DNA from: Nyssa sinensis
Lineage: Eukaryota; Streptophyta; Magnoliopsida; Cornales; Nyssaceae
Direction of reading: 5' to 3'
Length of the DNA: 64,000 bases
Assembly (NCBI GenBank): GCA_008638375.1
Contig: CM018033.1
Coordinates: 10,766,880 to 10,830,879, forward strand
The notes beneath the pieces were generated by a model. The model saw only the letters and a program-made list of their open reading frames with translations. It was not told where the DNA came from and made no database searches. Positions within the stretch are counted from its first letter, which is position 1; the number at the start of each line of letters is the position of its first letter. The position numbers were made by a program, and so were the translations under genes. Below are positions 1-10,155 of this stretch, in pieces.

Positions 1-65
1 ATGGATGTGCCTGTTATTGTCATGATATAGATTTGTCATTTTAACTTGTTACCTCTGGATTACAG

Positions 66-1522
66 ATTGTTCATCACTCTCTTTCCGGAATTGCAGTAGC
101 ATATTCTATGTTTACTGGGGAAGGGCAGCTTTATACATTTATGGTCCTCATCTCTGAGGTGACAACTCCAGAAATCAATATGAGATGGTATGTTTTAACA
201 AAGTAAAGCTTAAATACTTACCAAAAAATAAAATAGAATAGAAAGGGTGAAACTGCCATAATGTGACTCTTGAATCTTCAGTGTGATGTATCTTATTGGG
301 TCTCTTGCAGGTATCTTGATATTACTGGTTTGAAGCGGTCTAATGCATATTTGATTAATGGTGTTATGATATTTATTGCATGGCTGGTGAGTTAAAATCC
401 TTTTGTATTTACGTTAACAAGGGACCTACTTTCTAACCAACAAACCATCTAAGTCCATGAAAAGATGAGCTATTTTTAGACGACCAAATGGGTGCCTTGC
501 TCCTAGATGAAATGCCGCGTAGAAAATTAAGTTGCATCCCATGCCATGACACTAGGAGATTTAGGGGCATCTGAATTAAAAAACCGAGGTGGTGGAGCAG
601 CATATCATCTGTTTTCAGTATGACATGATTTATTTTTTGCTTCGACTCTTTAGCTTATTTATTAGAAATGATTGCTGAAATAAATATGGAATGCAGGTTG
701 CAAGAATTTTGCTGTTCGTTTACATGTTTTATCATGTGTATTTGCACTATGATCAGGTAATGCAACACCCTGAATTTCATTGATCCTTAGGCCCATCAAT
801 ATTGTCATTCTTGTGAATTGAAAAAAAAAACTGTCCCCTGCCCCGGGTTTCCTTGGCAAGTAGTTGAAATGAAGTGTTCTATGTTATTGGTTATAAGTTT
901 GTTATGAATTCTTCACTACTATTGAAATAATAATGAATAGTTTTCTAAATATCAGTACATATTTGTCATCATGAATGTTTCTAAAATTAAAAGACGAATT
1001 GGCCAACTCTTTTTCTTAATCATCATCATATCTCCATTTAGTTATTGGAAGGGGGGAAAATGCTTAGAATTTAAGCATTTTGATTCTTCTCCTTTGTTAT
1101 TCCATGTTATTCTAGCATGCTGTGTTTTTCGCATTTAATGTTATTCTAAAATGCTCTCTCCCTCTGTCTCTCTCTCACGTCAACTCGTTTTCTACATTCC
1201 TACATTAGTTCTGTGATAAAATTGTTATCATAAGCATTTAAAAGGAGATTCGGAGTTGGGGTAAGGATCTTTTCATCTGAAAAAAGAAGAAAAGGTTTTC
1301 TAGAGTTTTCTTAATGTTATCTCGATTGCTTGGTGGGCTCTGCACTCATGCTAATTTATAGTAGTGATACAAAATTCTTGTATGACCTTGCAGGTCTTCC
1401 AGATGCACACCTTCGGTTTTCTTCTGGTTTTTGTGGTGCCATCAGCTCTTGCTACCATGAACTTGATGTGGTTTGGGAAGATCATCAAGGGATTGAAGAA
1501 GACTTTAGCAAAAAGGCAGTGA
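66..1522 (+). CDS. TLC-domain (TRAM/LAG1/CLN8) multi-pass membrane protein, C-terminal half, 4 exons
   Basis: Four exons are visible: 66-187 (entered from an intron ending ttacag), 311-386, 697-756 and 1394-1522, ending at TGA 1520-1522. Introns 188-310, 387-696 and 757-1393 all have GT-AG ends, and the exons join in one open frame of 128 residues. The first exon reads IVHHSLSGIAVAYSMF and then an EVTTPEINMRWYL segment, which are hallmarks of the TLC family (PF03798, close to animal TLCD4/TMEM56 and its plant relatives). Hydrophobic stretches in exons 2, 3 and 4 look like the last membrane spans. The tail (KIIKGLKKTLAKRQ) is basic and probably cytosolic. TLC proteins are membrane proteins linked to lipid sensing, transport or ceramide metabolism; the exact role of this one is not known. 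About half of a typical 230-280 residue protein is present, and the 5' exons lie left of the window. No disabling changes are seen. Confidence 0.9.
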
Positions 1523-1744
1523 TTTTCCTTGGTTTGCTTCATTTTTCCTGTGCATTCTTCCGTTTTCTTTACTGTATAAATTGGTAGAGTGGAAATAGAA
1601 AAAAATGAACGCACCTTTATTTTCCGGGGAAGATCAGAATCCAAGTGTTGTAAATGGTCCATAAGGGCTATCTTTTTTTTTTTTTTTTTGTTTTTTTATC
1701 AGTTCTCTACTCCAAGAACTGGTGTTTCTCCACTTATTCTCTCC

Positions 1745-1806
1745 AAACAAAGAGAAAAAGAAAGGTGAAGAAGAAAGAGAAAGAGAGAGAGAGAAAAAGA
1801 AAAGGT
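1745..1806. repeat. Purine-rich GA/GAAA microsatellite
   Basis: Interrupted GA, GAAA and GAAGAA repeats sit in the 3' flank of the TLC gene. This is a low-complexity tract with no sign of coding. Confidence 0.75.
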
Positions 1807-1954
1807 GATATCAGCTACACCCTTTAATTTAAATATCAATATATTTTATTTCCAGCTGAAATTTTTCTTTGAGATGGATGGGTTTACTTTGCATTGTAGC
1901 AGTGATTTCTTCCACTCCTTTTTCTTTTCCCACCAGCCCTACCTTACCTTTGAG

Positions 1955-2012
1955 TAGTATGTTAACTTATTGGATTTAGTGAATAGTATGTTAACTTATT
2001 GGATTTAGTGAA
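1955..2012. repeat. Exact 29-bp tandem duplication
   Basis: The unit beginning tagtatgttaacttattgg occurs at 1955-1983 and again, without a mismatch as read, at 1984-2012. The perfect identity in neutral flanking DNA points to a recent slippage or duplication event. Confidence 0.9.
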
Positions 2013-2591
2013 CCAACCTTGTTGGTAAGTTGTCATATTTTAGAAACAAAGAGAAAAAAGCCCAAGACATACACTGCATGTTTGTATTGAAGTGTTTATT
2101 TTTTCCCATGTAAACAAAATGATATTCGTATCTTTAAATTTTTGGAGTAGAAGAAAATGAGATAAATCAGGAGTAGCTTATGAAGGGTTATATTAGTATA
2201 GATATATTCAGTGTATTAAATATTAGATCATGTGTGTTGATTTTTACATTTCTTAGAAACTTGCAAGAAATTATTCAATTAGATGTGCTAATGCTTGATT
2301 ATGTAAGCTTGCTTTTTTTCCTTCTCTATAATAAATGTGATGGTTAATGTGGCAATTTAATTTATTTAAGTAGTTTGTGAAATTTAAGTGAGTAGCATTT
2401 TTCCTTCTAATGGTGACAACTTTTTGAATGAAATTGTGGTTTAATTAAATGCTACTGCTTTAAATAATATTTTTAGAATTTGATATCACATCTGACCACT
2501 TATTCTCATTAATGATTTTTACATTACTTATTGAAAAAGGAGAAGACAAGTAATGTCAGTGCCAAATTCAATTGTAATTTAAGGACTCTGT

Positions 2592-2780
2592 ATTTAAATA
2601 TTATAAAATTGATGGCTTAAAATGCATATGAACAGTTACATGGTTAGACTTCAGATTTATATCCCGTGCATGAGAGAACAATTTCACTAATTTGTATAAA
2701 AAGTATAATAGAGATTCTCTTTATTCTCATAACCGATTGCTCTCACAATAGCACCCATCTATTCATAACATTCTCCATTG
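2592..2780 (-). repeat. Copia 3' LTR remnant (left copy)
   Basis: The tract around 2599-2660 (ttataaaattgatgg, then a degenerate gttacatggttagacttcag) matches the inner part of the LTR at 32637-32719 (ataaaattgatgggc, then ttacgtggttcagcttcagg). It lies directly beyond the end of the RNase H region in element orientation, where the 3' LTR should be. The exact boundaries are unclear because the two copies have diverged and no clean TG/CA termini or target duplication remain. Confidence 0.6.
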
Positions 2781-2789
2781 GCTGTCAAT

Positions 2790-3699
2790 CACAAGGTTTC
2801 TTCTTGAAAGTTATGGTTGATAATGTTTTCGTGAACAAATCTATTAAATGATCACTAGAACATATCTGTTATACATTAATATTGCTACTTTTTCTAGAAC
2901 TCATGAGTATAAAAAAACTTTGCTGAGATGTGCTTGATTATGTCTTCTTTGATATAACTTTTCTTAATTTGTGCAATACACCCTACATTATCTTCGTATA
3001 TCATTATCGGTTCGTTCTTAATTAAAGATAATTCATATGATTTCCGAATATGTTGGATCCTAAATCTCAACCATATGAATTCTTTACTTGTCTCGTGAAG
3101 TGTAAGAATTTCATATTGATTTGAGGAAGTAACAATCATTGTTTGCTTTTTAAATTTTCATGATATAGCTGTGTCGTCAAAGTAAACACATACTCGTTTG
3201 TGACCCTTCCTTTATATGAATCAGAAAGATATCCAACATTACCATATTTGACTAATGGTGATTTGGATACTCTTAAATAAAACAAGCTTATATCAATTGT
3301 CTCATATAGATAGCGAAATGTGTGCTTCATGTAATTCCATTGCCTTCAAGTTGGAGCATAATTGTATCTTGCTAGTAGATTGATAGCAAATGCAATGTCT
3401 AGCCATATACAATTTGCAAGATACATGAGAGTGTCAATTGCACTAAGATATGATACTCTAGGACCAAGGATCTCATCATCCTCGCGAGGGAAAAATGGAT
3501 CTTTCTTCACGTTAAGTGAGCGGACAACCATATGTGATGTTAATGGGTGTGCATTATCTATATAAAACTACTTTAGAATCTTCTCTGCATATGCCGATTG
3601 ATGGAGAAGTTCCTCTTGGGAGGCGCTTGATCTGTAGGCTTGAGATAGAATTTTGTTTTTACCAAATCTTCATTTCAAACTCTTTAATTAAGTACCAGT
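2790..3699 (-). pseudogene. Copia reverse transcriptase C-terminal part and RNase H (broken)
   Basis: On the minus strand this runs from the KEFEMK segment that follows the YVDDL block of Copia RT (about 3680), through PRVSYLSAIDTLMYLANC (about 3450), LARYNYAP (about 3360) and the RYLYETIDISLFY connection. It then reads GYLSDSYKGRVTNEYVF and the RNase H end (YEILTLHETSKEFIWLR, IYEDNVGCIAQIKKSYIK). These are the standard Copia pol landmarks, which would make the C-terminal third of a pol protein. Frameshifts and stops break it into at least four pieces. It stops abruptly at 3699, where another LTR begins, and the upstream RT resumes at 21667. Confidence 0.88.
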
Positions 3700-4269
3700 T
3701 GTTGGCCTAAAATGTTTTCAACCAAGGACATTCTTGTAATTTTGATGGTAATAAGGCATTGATGATATAGGACTAATAATATACCTTAAGTGCCAATGCA
3801 AATAAGTCAATGAACTCAAAGGATGGTTAATCAAGCTTTGACTTAAAGATGAAAGAAATCAACATCATGGAAACATTCTCACAAGATCAAATATCAAGTC
3901 AAACTCAAGACAAGAAATCACTCATGATCAATGAATCAAGTAAAGATTTTTGTTTTATTTTTATTTTGGGTTTTTGAGTGATCTAAGATCGATTGATCAA
4001 AACATAATGCTTAAAATATTTAAGTGATCAACTAAAATAAATCAACAAAACTATTTTTCAAGAGCATAATACTGTTAGAAACTAAACTTTGAGAAAATAA
4101 GTTATTTGAGAAAGAGAATAGGCATTAAAGCTAAACTATTAGATTCAATCGACTAAGTTTTCAATTCTGTTAACTGAATCACGTTCATAAAAATATGCCT
4201 ATTTTGTTTCTAGAAGATTCAGTAGACTGGACCCAAGACTCAATTGACTGAACATACATTTTGTTCACA
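3700..4269 (+). mobile_element. Probable SIRE-like Copia LTR, left part (split by the Gypsy element)
   Basis: Copia RT coding ends at 3699 and unrelated sequence starting TGTTGGCCTAAAATG begins. On the other side of the Gypsy element, non-Copia sequence ends at 21666 with a tract resembling the C-rich termini of SIRE/Maximus LTRs (attcacccctttctaggg, ending gggcaaca), immediately followed by Copia RT. The two parts together (about 690 bp) would make one solo LTR or LTR fragment inserted in the Copia pol. The segment contains degenerate repeats of an attcaatcgactaag/actcaattgactgaa type. A clean 5-bp duplication was not found (ccagt against atagg), so the assignment is tentative. Confidence 0.45.
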
Positions 4270-6742
4270 TGTTAGAGTTCGGATTTTACTTACTTTAAAA
4301 TAGTTCCTCCCCCTTCAAGAGGATTCAGACTTCCTTCACTTTTCCTTTTGAAGATCCTATAAATCAGAAAACATTATTTAGTTCAATATTATTCATAGAC
4401 CTAATATGATTTTATTGATGGATTTATGGTCTTTTAGTCTCATGGGTCGTATTTTAAGTTTATGGACTTGTACGATTTAGGTTGTAACTTAATTGACTCA
4501 TTTACCCTTTCCCTGGTAGCATCATTATACCTTTAAAGTGTCATAAAAATAGTCAATTTCACATATCAGTATTGTAGGTATCTTATTTGGCAAAACGGAC
4601 TCCACCGTTGAGTCCAGAACGCTGAAAAACCTTAGGATAGGTACTCTCATAATTTTTGGATGTAATTTGATAGCTTCATTTGGCCTTTAGGACATTTTTG
4701 AGATTAGTCCAGTTTGTTTGTTCACATTTTTTGATAATTAATTTCGCAATTTGGACTTTGTTATTGAGTCCGGAATGCCTAAAAATATTAGGTTGCACTG
4801 TCTTTTTATTTTATTCGGACAAGGAGAATATTTTACTAAATTAAATTAATTAAATTACGTTATATTATATTATATATATTTGGGTATTATTTTAACAAAG
4901 TGCCTCAATGGCATAGTGGTTCACGTGTGGGGTTTAAGACCCTCATGTGCGGATGGTCCTAGGTTCGAAACTAAGGAGCTACGGCTCCTCTTTATTTTTC
5001 TAATTTATGGTAAGCCAAACAGCGACAAGGAGTTAATTCAGGGATAAGCCATCCCTATTTCGCCTCTGGTTATCAAATCAAGGATTACTATGCTTGTTGC
5101 CAAACATACCCTACTCATTTAAAATTTATAACTCTAACATCCAAAAAAATGTGGTCCCACTAAATACCCAAATCCATTTATTAATTTGGTCGGGGCCCGA
5201 CCCAAATCCGACCTGAGACCCGTCCCGCACAGTACCTTCTTCCCCAAGTCTCCGACTGAGAGTTTCGGTTACCCTCTCCAGCACTGGCAACTGTCGCCGA
5301 CCACCTCCAATGACCACTCTAATGAGGTTCGACCCCTTTTTCCATAGAGGTTTCATATCCATTTTCAAAAATGGATTTAATGTACGTTTGGCCGTTGAAT
5401 AAAACTATTACAGTGGCTACTTCCGGCGAGCCACGACTTCCCGGCGAGCCTTTATTTTTCTATTTTGTGAGTTTTTAGGTATTATTTTCACTTCCTTTTT
5501 CTTCCTATGTGTTGCTTCGAGTGTGGGGAGTATTTCCCCATTGCTTAAGCCTCACGGATTGACCAAAATTTGATCATCTACAAAAACTAAGCTTGAACTT
5601 GCAACTTGGCTTTTTTCCTTGGTCTCTTGACCATTTTAATTGATTTAAGTTACAGAATGACCTGAATTTCAATGATATTTTGAGCCATGTGGTTAGTTTC
5701 AAGCTTCAGCCAAGTTAGATCAAAATTCATTTTTTAAAACTTCGGGTCTTAGGGTTTTCTTAGGTTTTTCTTAGCTCGAATCGTTCCATTTGAATGCTAC
5801 TTACTTTCATTGTTCATTTAAATTACATGCATGCACTCAAACAGCATATAACAGTAGTAAATTTTACTTCTTTTTGTTTTAAAGAGAGAAAAGTTTACAG
5901 CGAGTGTTTTACCTTCAGTTTGGGGGGGTCTCCTTTCCTTGGGCTTGAGCTACTGAATTTTCCTAGAGTAGCTTCCAAGATTGCATGCATGCACAACCTC
6001 TTCTTTCTCCTACTCCTCCTCTTCCTTCTTCTTCTTCTTCTTCACTTTCTCTTCTACTATCTCTCTCTCTTTTTATCAGCTCACTACACATATGCATGAC
6101 ATACATGTCTGCCACACACTGCACAACCCATATATATAGATGTCATTATATATATACACACACACATAGGGCTGAGGTGTTGCATGAAAAGTGATTGGGT
6201 GTTGGGGTGGTGGAGGAAAATTTTATACAACATATATACACATCATATGAGATATATAGCACAAAAGTGCTTGTAGCCCAGCTAGTAATCTTTTTAGGCT
6301 TTGAATTCTTCCTCTTTTTGGTCTAGGGTTTAAATCCTTTGGCCAGCATTTTGGCCTTATTTTCTCTATTTTTCTCTTCTTATGCCTTGTTTGGCATTTT
6401 GGGTATGTTTGTTAAATTTTTGAAGTTGTTTTTCAATTACCTTAAAAACCTCTTGGTATTTTCGCCATGTTTTAAATTTTTGTTTGCTTCCTTTTCATGT
6501 CATAAACTTTATTTTTTAACAGCGTTACATCGTGTTTTCTTTATACCAAAAATATATCATATTTATCAAAAAATTCTTGATTAAGTTTGTTTTATTCGCG
6601 TGTCGCACTAATTCGCCCAATTTCACTTCGTGTACTAATTTTAATATTCATGGGCTACTAAGTTATTTTTAAGATGTCTAATTAATTTCATAAAAATGGA
6701 ATTAACGTAAATTACTTTGCCTAATTGGATCGAGATATTACA
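4270..6742 (-). repeat. 3' LTR of the Gypsy element, truncated copy
   Basis: It aligns with 19042-21543 from tgttagagttcgg through to cgagatattaca. Its inner end at 6742 lies next to the polypurine tract. It lacks the part corresponding to 17803-19041. It carries a CTT-rich stretch (about 5995-6080) and short TA and CA repeats, each paralleled in the right LTR. The truncation point falls at cacatgttag, a sequence also present at 19040-19049 in the full LTR. Confidence 0.85.
4909..4972 (+). other. tRNA-like pol III promoter module (A and B boxes) inside the LTR
   Basis: tggcatagtgg at 4909-4919 fits the A-box consensus TGGCNNAGTGG exactly. ggttcgaaact at 4962-4972 matches the B-box GGTTCGANNCC at 10 of 11 positions. 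The 42-base spacing suits a tRNA or a tRNA-derived SINE head. A hairpin-like ggagctacggctcc and a T-rich stretch follow. The same module, more degenerate, is at 19691-19754 in the other LTR. The module lies antisense to the retroelement. It may be a captured SINE head or an old tRNA-like piece; no tRNA fold was verified. Confidence 0.55.
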
Positions 6743-6755
6743 TCCTCCCCCTTTT
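6743..6755 (-). promoter_or_regulatory. Polypurine tract of the Gypsy element
   Basis: On the minus strand the sequence is aaaagggggagga directly next to the TGTAATATC start of the 3' LTR. This is the usual position of the plus-strand priming tract. A similar aagggggggg tract precedes the related LTR at 28257. Confidence 0.85.
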
Positions 6756-6757
6756 AG

Positions 6758-8110
6758 GAAAGTTTGGTCCCCAAACTTGGCATACCGCGTAACGCAAAGA
6801 GTTGCGAGTATTTGGCCCTGAATTTTATCCTCTCGCTCCCAAGTGGCTTCCTCTATTTGGTGATTTCTCCACAGCACTTTCACCAGCGGAATAGTCTTGT
6901 TCCGCAAAACCTGCTCCTAGCAATCCAAGATCTGTACTAGTTGCTCAACATAAGTCAAATCCTCTTGGACATCCAGCGGCTCGTGCTCTACCACTTGGTA
7001 TGGGTTGTGCAAGCACTTCCTTAGCATAGAGACATGAAAAACATTGTGCACATGCCACTGGTCCTGACTCGTTCTATGATCTTAAATGGCCCTATGTAAC
7101 AAGGCCCTAACTTCCCCTTCTTCCCAAATCTCATCACGCCCTTCATAGGTGACACTTTCAGAAACACTTGATGCCCTACTACAAATTCTAACTCTCTTCT
7201 TGGGACATTGGCATAACTCTTCTAGTGGCTTTAAGTTGCCAGTAAGTGCTGCCTGATCAGCTAGATCTTTTTTGTTGTCTGTTCCACTATCTCTAGGCCA
7301 AACAACTTCCTTTCCCTTACTTCTGTCCAGCACAGTGGAGATTGGCACTTCCTATCGTATAGTGCTTCATATGGTGCCATACCAATACTAGACTGATAGC
7401 TGCTGTTGTACGTGAACTCCACCAGCGGTAGGTGTTCCTCCTAGCTTCTTTGAAGTCCATGACACAAAATCTTAGCATATCCTCCAAGGCCTGAATCATC
7501 CTCTCAAACTGCCCATTAGTCTCTAGGTGTTAGGCGGTAAGGAGACTTAGTTCCGTGCCTATTGCTCTCTGTAGGCTTCTCCAAAATCAGGACACAAATC
7601 TTGGGTCTCGATCAGATACTATAGAAATTGGGACCCCATGCAATCGAATAATCTCCTACATATAGAGCACTTCCAACTATTCCAATGTTTGGGTCATTTT
7701 GGTCGCAAATAAGTGAGCTGTCTTTGTCAATCTGTCCATAATCACCTATATAGAATCACTTCTATGCGGCGTCCTGGGCAACCCCTGACACAAAATCCAT
7801 AGTGATGTGCTCTCATTTCCACTCAGGTATCGGGAGTGGTTGCAAAAGTCCACTGGGCTTCTAATGTTCGGTTTTGACTTGCTGGCACTTGACACATCGT
7901 ACTATGTACTCAGCGATGTCCCTCTTCATTCTGGACCACCAATAAGTATTTCGGACATTCTGGTACATCTTGGTGTTTCTTGGGTGTATAGTAAACTTCG
8001 AGTTGTGCGCCCTATCTAGGATTTCCTCTCTAATCCCAAGCATATCTAGCACATAGATTCTGTCTTGAAAATATAACACCCCATCCCGGACAACAAATTC
8101 TAGATTCCTA
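6758..8110 (-). pseudogene. Gypsy integrase with C-terminal chromodomain-like end (broken)
   Basis: Reading down the minus strand: an HHCC zinc-binding segment (HPRNTKMYQN through CVKCQQVK, about 7990-7865) and a core with HITMDFVSG (about 7800). Next come a [17 protein letters not shown] block (about 7400-7340) and LKVSPMKGVMRFGKKGKLGP (about 7150-7080). The end IPLVKVLWRNHQIEEATWE (about 6890-6830) and a GDQTFLKGGG tail resemble the Tekay chromodomain region. The first catalytic Asp and an SDRDP-type second Asp can still be read. Stops occur throughout the core, including one just after the SDRDP block, so no active enzyme is possible. Confidence 0.88.
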
Positions 8111-8179
8111 CTTGCCTTAGCATCTTTACAGAGTGTTTAAATAACTTTTCATCTTAGGGTCTGCAGCTCTTTAATCTTT

Positions 8180-8790
8180 TCCACCATTGTTAGTCCAACT
8201 GTCACATTAGCAAGCACTGCCCCAGAGTTTGGCAAAACCACTTCTATCTCCATCATCTCCACCTCTTTTTAGTAACTCTTGTTGTGTAGTCAACAGGCAA
8301 GCAAGACTCCCTGATGACTTCCTGCTGAGAGCATCTGACACCACATTAGCCTTCCCTAGGTGGTACTGTATATCAAGCTCATAATCCTTGAACAATTCCA
8401 ACTATCGACGTTACCTCATGTTGAGCTCTCTCTGTGTAAACAGATATTTGAGGCTCTTGTGGTCTGTAAAGATCTCGCATGTTGCTCCATAGAGGTAATG
8501 CCTCTAAATCTTCAGTGCAAACACAACTGCTGCAAGTTCAAGGTCATGAGTTAGGTGGTTCTTCTCATGTGGTCTCAATTGCTGCGAGGCATAGGCCACT
8601 ACCTTGCCATTTTACATTAAAACACACCCTAAACCTTTATATGATGCATCACTATATATCACAAAGCCTTCAATCCCATCTGGTACCGTCAGAATCGAAG
8701 CTGACATTAGAAGGTTCTTTAGCTCTTGGAAACTCTTTTCCCCTTCTTCTATCCACACAAAAGGAATATTCTTCCAAGTCATCTAGGTGA
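8180..8790 (-). pseudogene. Gypsy RNase H region (broken)
   Basis: The minus strand shows a SDASYKGLGCVL-like segment (about 8660), a [18 protein letters not shown] segment and [17 protein letters not shown] (about 8480-8420). The ELFKDYELDIQYHLGKANVV-DALSRKS ending follows (8401-8300). These are the conserved steps of Gypsy RNase H. Single-base stops interrupt it at several places, for example after ALKI and around the RELNMR segment. Confidence 0.85.
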
Positions 8791-9773
8791 TTGGTGTTGC
8801 TATCTTGGAAAAGTCTTTGACAAACCTTCTATAATAGCCAGTTAACCTCATGAAACTACGAACTTTTGTGGCGCTAGTTGGCCGAGGCCAATTCACAATG
8901 GCGTCTATCTTTTGGGAGTCCATTGAGATCCTGTCTTTAGTGATCACATTTCCCAGAAATGAGATGCTGGGGAGCCAAAATTCACACTTCTTTAACTTAG
9001 CATACAACTTATGCTCCCGTAACTTCTGCAGAACCTTCCTCAAATGCACCTCGTGTTCTTCTCAGTTCTTAGAATAAACTAAGATGTTATTAATGAATAC
9101 AATCACAAAGTCATCCAGATACGGCTTGAAAACCTTGTTCATTAAGTCTACGAATGCGGCTGGAGCATTTGTCACCCCAAAAGGCATCACTAAGAACTCA
9201 TAATGCCCATAACGGATTCTGAACACCGTATTTTTTACATTTGCAAGCTTGACTTTCAATTGGTGGTACCTTGACCTCAAGTCAATCTTTGAGAAGACTT
9301 GCACCCCTTTTAACTGATCAAATAAATCATCTACTCTTGGTAGAGGGTACTTGTTCTTGATGGTGACTTTTTTCAACTCTCTATAGTCGATGCACAGTCT
9401 CATAGTCCTATCCTTCTTCTTAATAAACAATACTGGGGCACTTTATGGTGAAGAGCTGGGTCATATAATACCCTTGTCTAGAAACTCTTGCAGTTATAAT
9501 TTTAGTTCATTTAGCTCTATTGGTGCCATTCAGTACAGGGTCTTAGATACAGGTGATGTTCCATTAAATACATCAATGCTGAACTCGATTTCCCGATCAA
9601 CAAGTATTCTAGGTAGATCATCCAAAAATACATCGGAGAACTCTCTGGCAATAGGAATCTAATCTAGAGTGGGTTCTTGTGAGCGAGTGTCAAAGATGTT
9701 ACACAAGAAACCATGACATCCTTTACAAAACAGACACCTGGCTTTAATGGAAGAAACAAAATAGGGCAGAGAG
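8783..9773 (-). pseudogene. Gypsy reverse transcriptase with mutated catalytic motif
   Basis: The minus strand reads REFSDVFLDDLP-like sequence (about 9640), then [20 protein letters not shown] (about 9430-9370), [15 protein letters not shown] and [12 protein letters not shown]. It continues with [21 protein letters not shown] and, after a break, the connection to RNase H (LGNVITKDRISMD, GYYRRFVKDFSKIATP). In the catalytic F-I-D-D motif both aspartates are asparagine: codons aac at 9088-9086 and aat at 9091-9089 on the minus strand, giving FINNILVYS. This alone would abolish polymerase activity. Stop codons at about 9450 and 9062 add to the damage. The region is cut from the protease by the CACTA insertion. 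Confidence 0.9.
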
Positions 9774-9776
9774 GCT
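9774..9776. repeat. CACTA target-site duplication, left copy (GCT)
   Basis: gct immediately precedes the CACTA terminus at 9777 and is repeated at 16185-16187 after the other terminus. Three base pairs is the characteristic duplication length of this superfamily. Confidence 0.85.
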
Positions 9777-9790
9777 CACTAGAAGAAAAA
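9777..9790 (+). repeat. CACTA terminal inverted repeat, left
   Basis: CACTAGAAGAAAAA; it pairs with 16171-16184, differing mainly at the sixth base (G against C). Transposase binds and cuts at such termini. Confidence 0.85.
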
Positions 9791-9799
9791 TGGTTTTTT

Positions 9800-10141
9800 G
9801 CGACGCACAGTATTTGTGACGCACAAAATGCGTTACCAATAGTCACTATCAGCGATGGCCGTTTGTGCGTCGCAAATAATGGTGCATATTGGCCTTCCCG
9901 CCAAAAAAATTAGGGCGCCAATGATTTAGCAATGCCCTAAACAGTATTTGCGACGCATTGTGCGTCGCCAATAAGATGAAACTTTTTGCGACGCCCGGGT
10001 GTGCGCCGTAAATAAATTTTTTTCCTTTAGAGACGCTCAGGTGTGCGTCGCAAATGGTGTTTTGGACGAAAACGGTGGCGTTTTTTCATATAATAAACGA
10101 CGCACAGGAACTATTAGCGACGCACAGTGTGCGTCGCTAAT
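9800..10141. repeat. CACTA left subterminal repeat array
   Basis: GCGACGCAC and its complement GTGCGTCGC, with variants such as gcgacgcattgtgcgtcgc, recur around 9800, 9862, 9951, 9988, 10031, 10090 and 10118. Many are arranged as short inverted pairs. Subterminal arrays of this kind are binding sites for CACTA accessory transposase proteins. Confidence 0.88.
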
Positions 10142-10148
10142 AAGCCCC

Positions 10149-10155
10149 TATAAAT
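10149..10155 (+). promoter_or_regulatory. Probable TATA box of the CACTA transposase gene
   Basis: tataaat lies just inside the left subterminal array and about 25-35 bases before a pyrimidine-rich leader (ctctctcatcag, then tctctctctcc). This is the usual promoter place in autonomous CACTA elements. No transcript evidence is available. Confidence 0.5.

Larger units (their letters stand above)
1523..2590. other. 3' UTR and flank of the TLC gene, no gene seen
   Basis: This AT-rich stretch follows the stop codon. It includes a long T-run (about 1672-1697), a purine-rich microsatellite and a 29-bp duplication listed separately. The transcript probably ends within the first few hundred bases, but no poly(A) signal could be picked with confidence. 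Open frames here are short and overlap the last exon in other frames. The first recognisable transposon sequence starts at about 2590, about 1.07 kb from the stop codon. Confidence 0.6.

Noticed and set aside
4900..4980. A functional tRNA gene
   Set aside because: A and B boxes are present, but no convincing acceptor stem, anticodon loop or CCA-proximal pairing could be built by hand. It is inside a repeated LTR, so it is reported only as a tRNA-like module.
9800..10141. Regular GCGACGCAC repeats as a CRISPR array
   Set aside because: Spacing is irregular, copies occur in both orientations, and they sit at CACTA termini. They are subterminal transposase-binding repeats in a plant genome.
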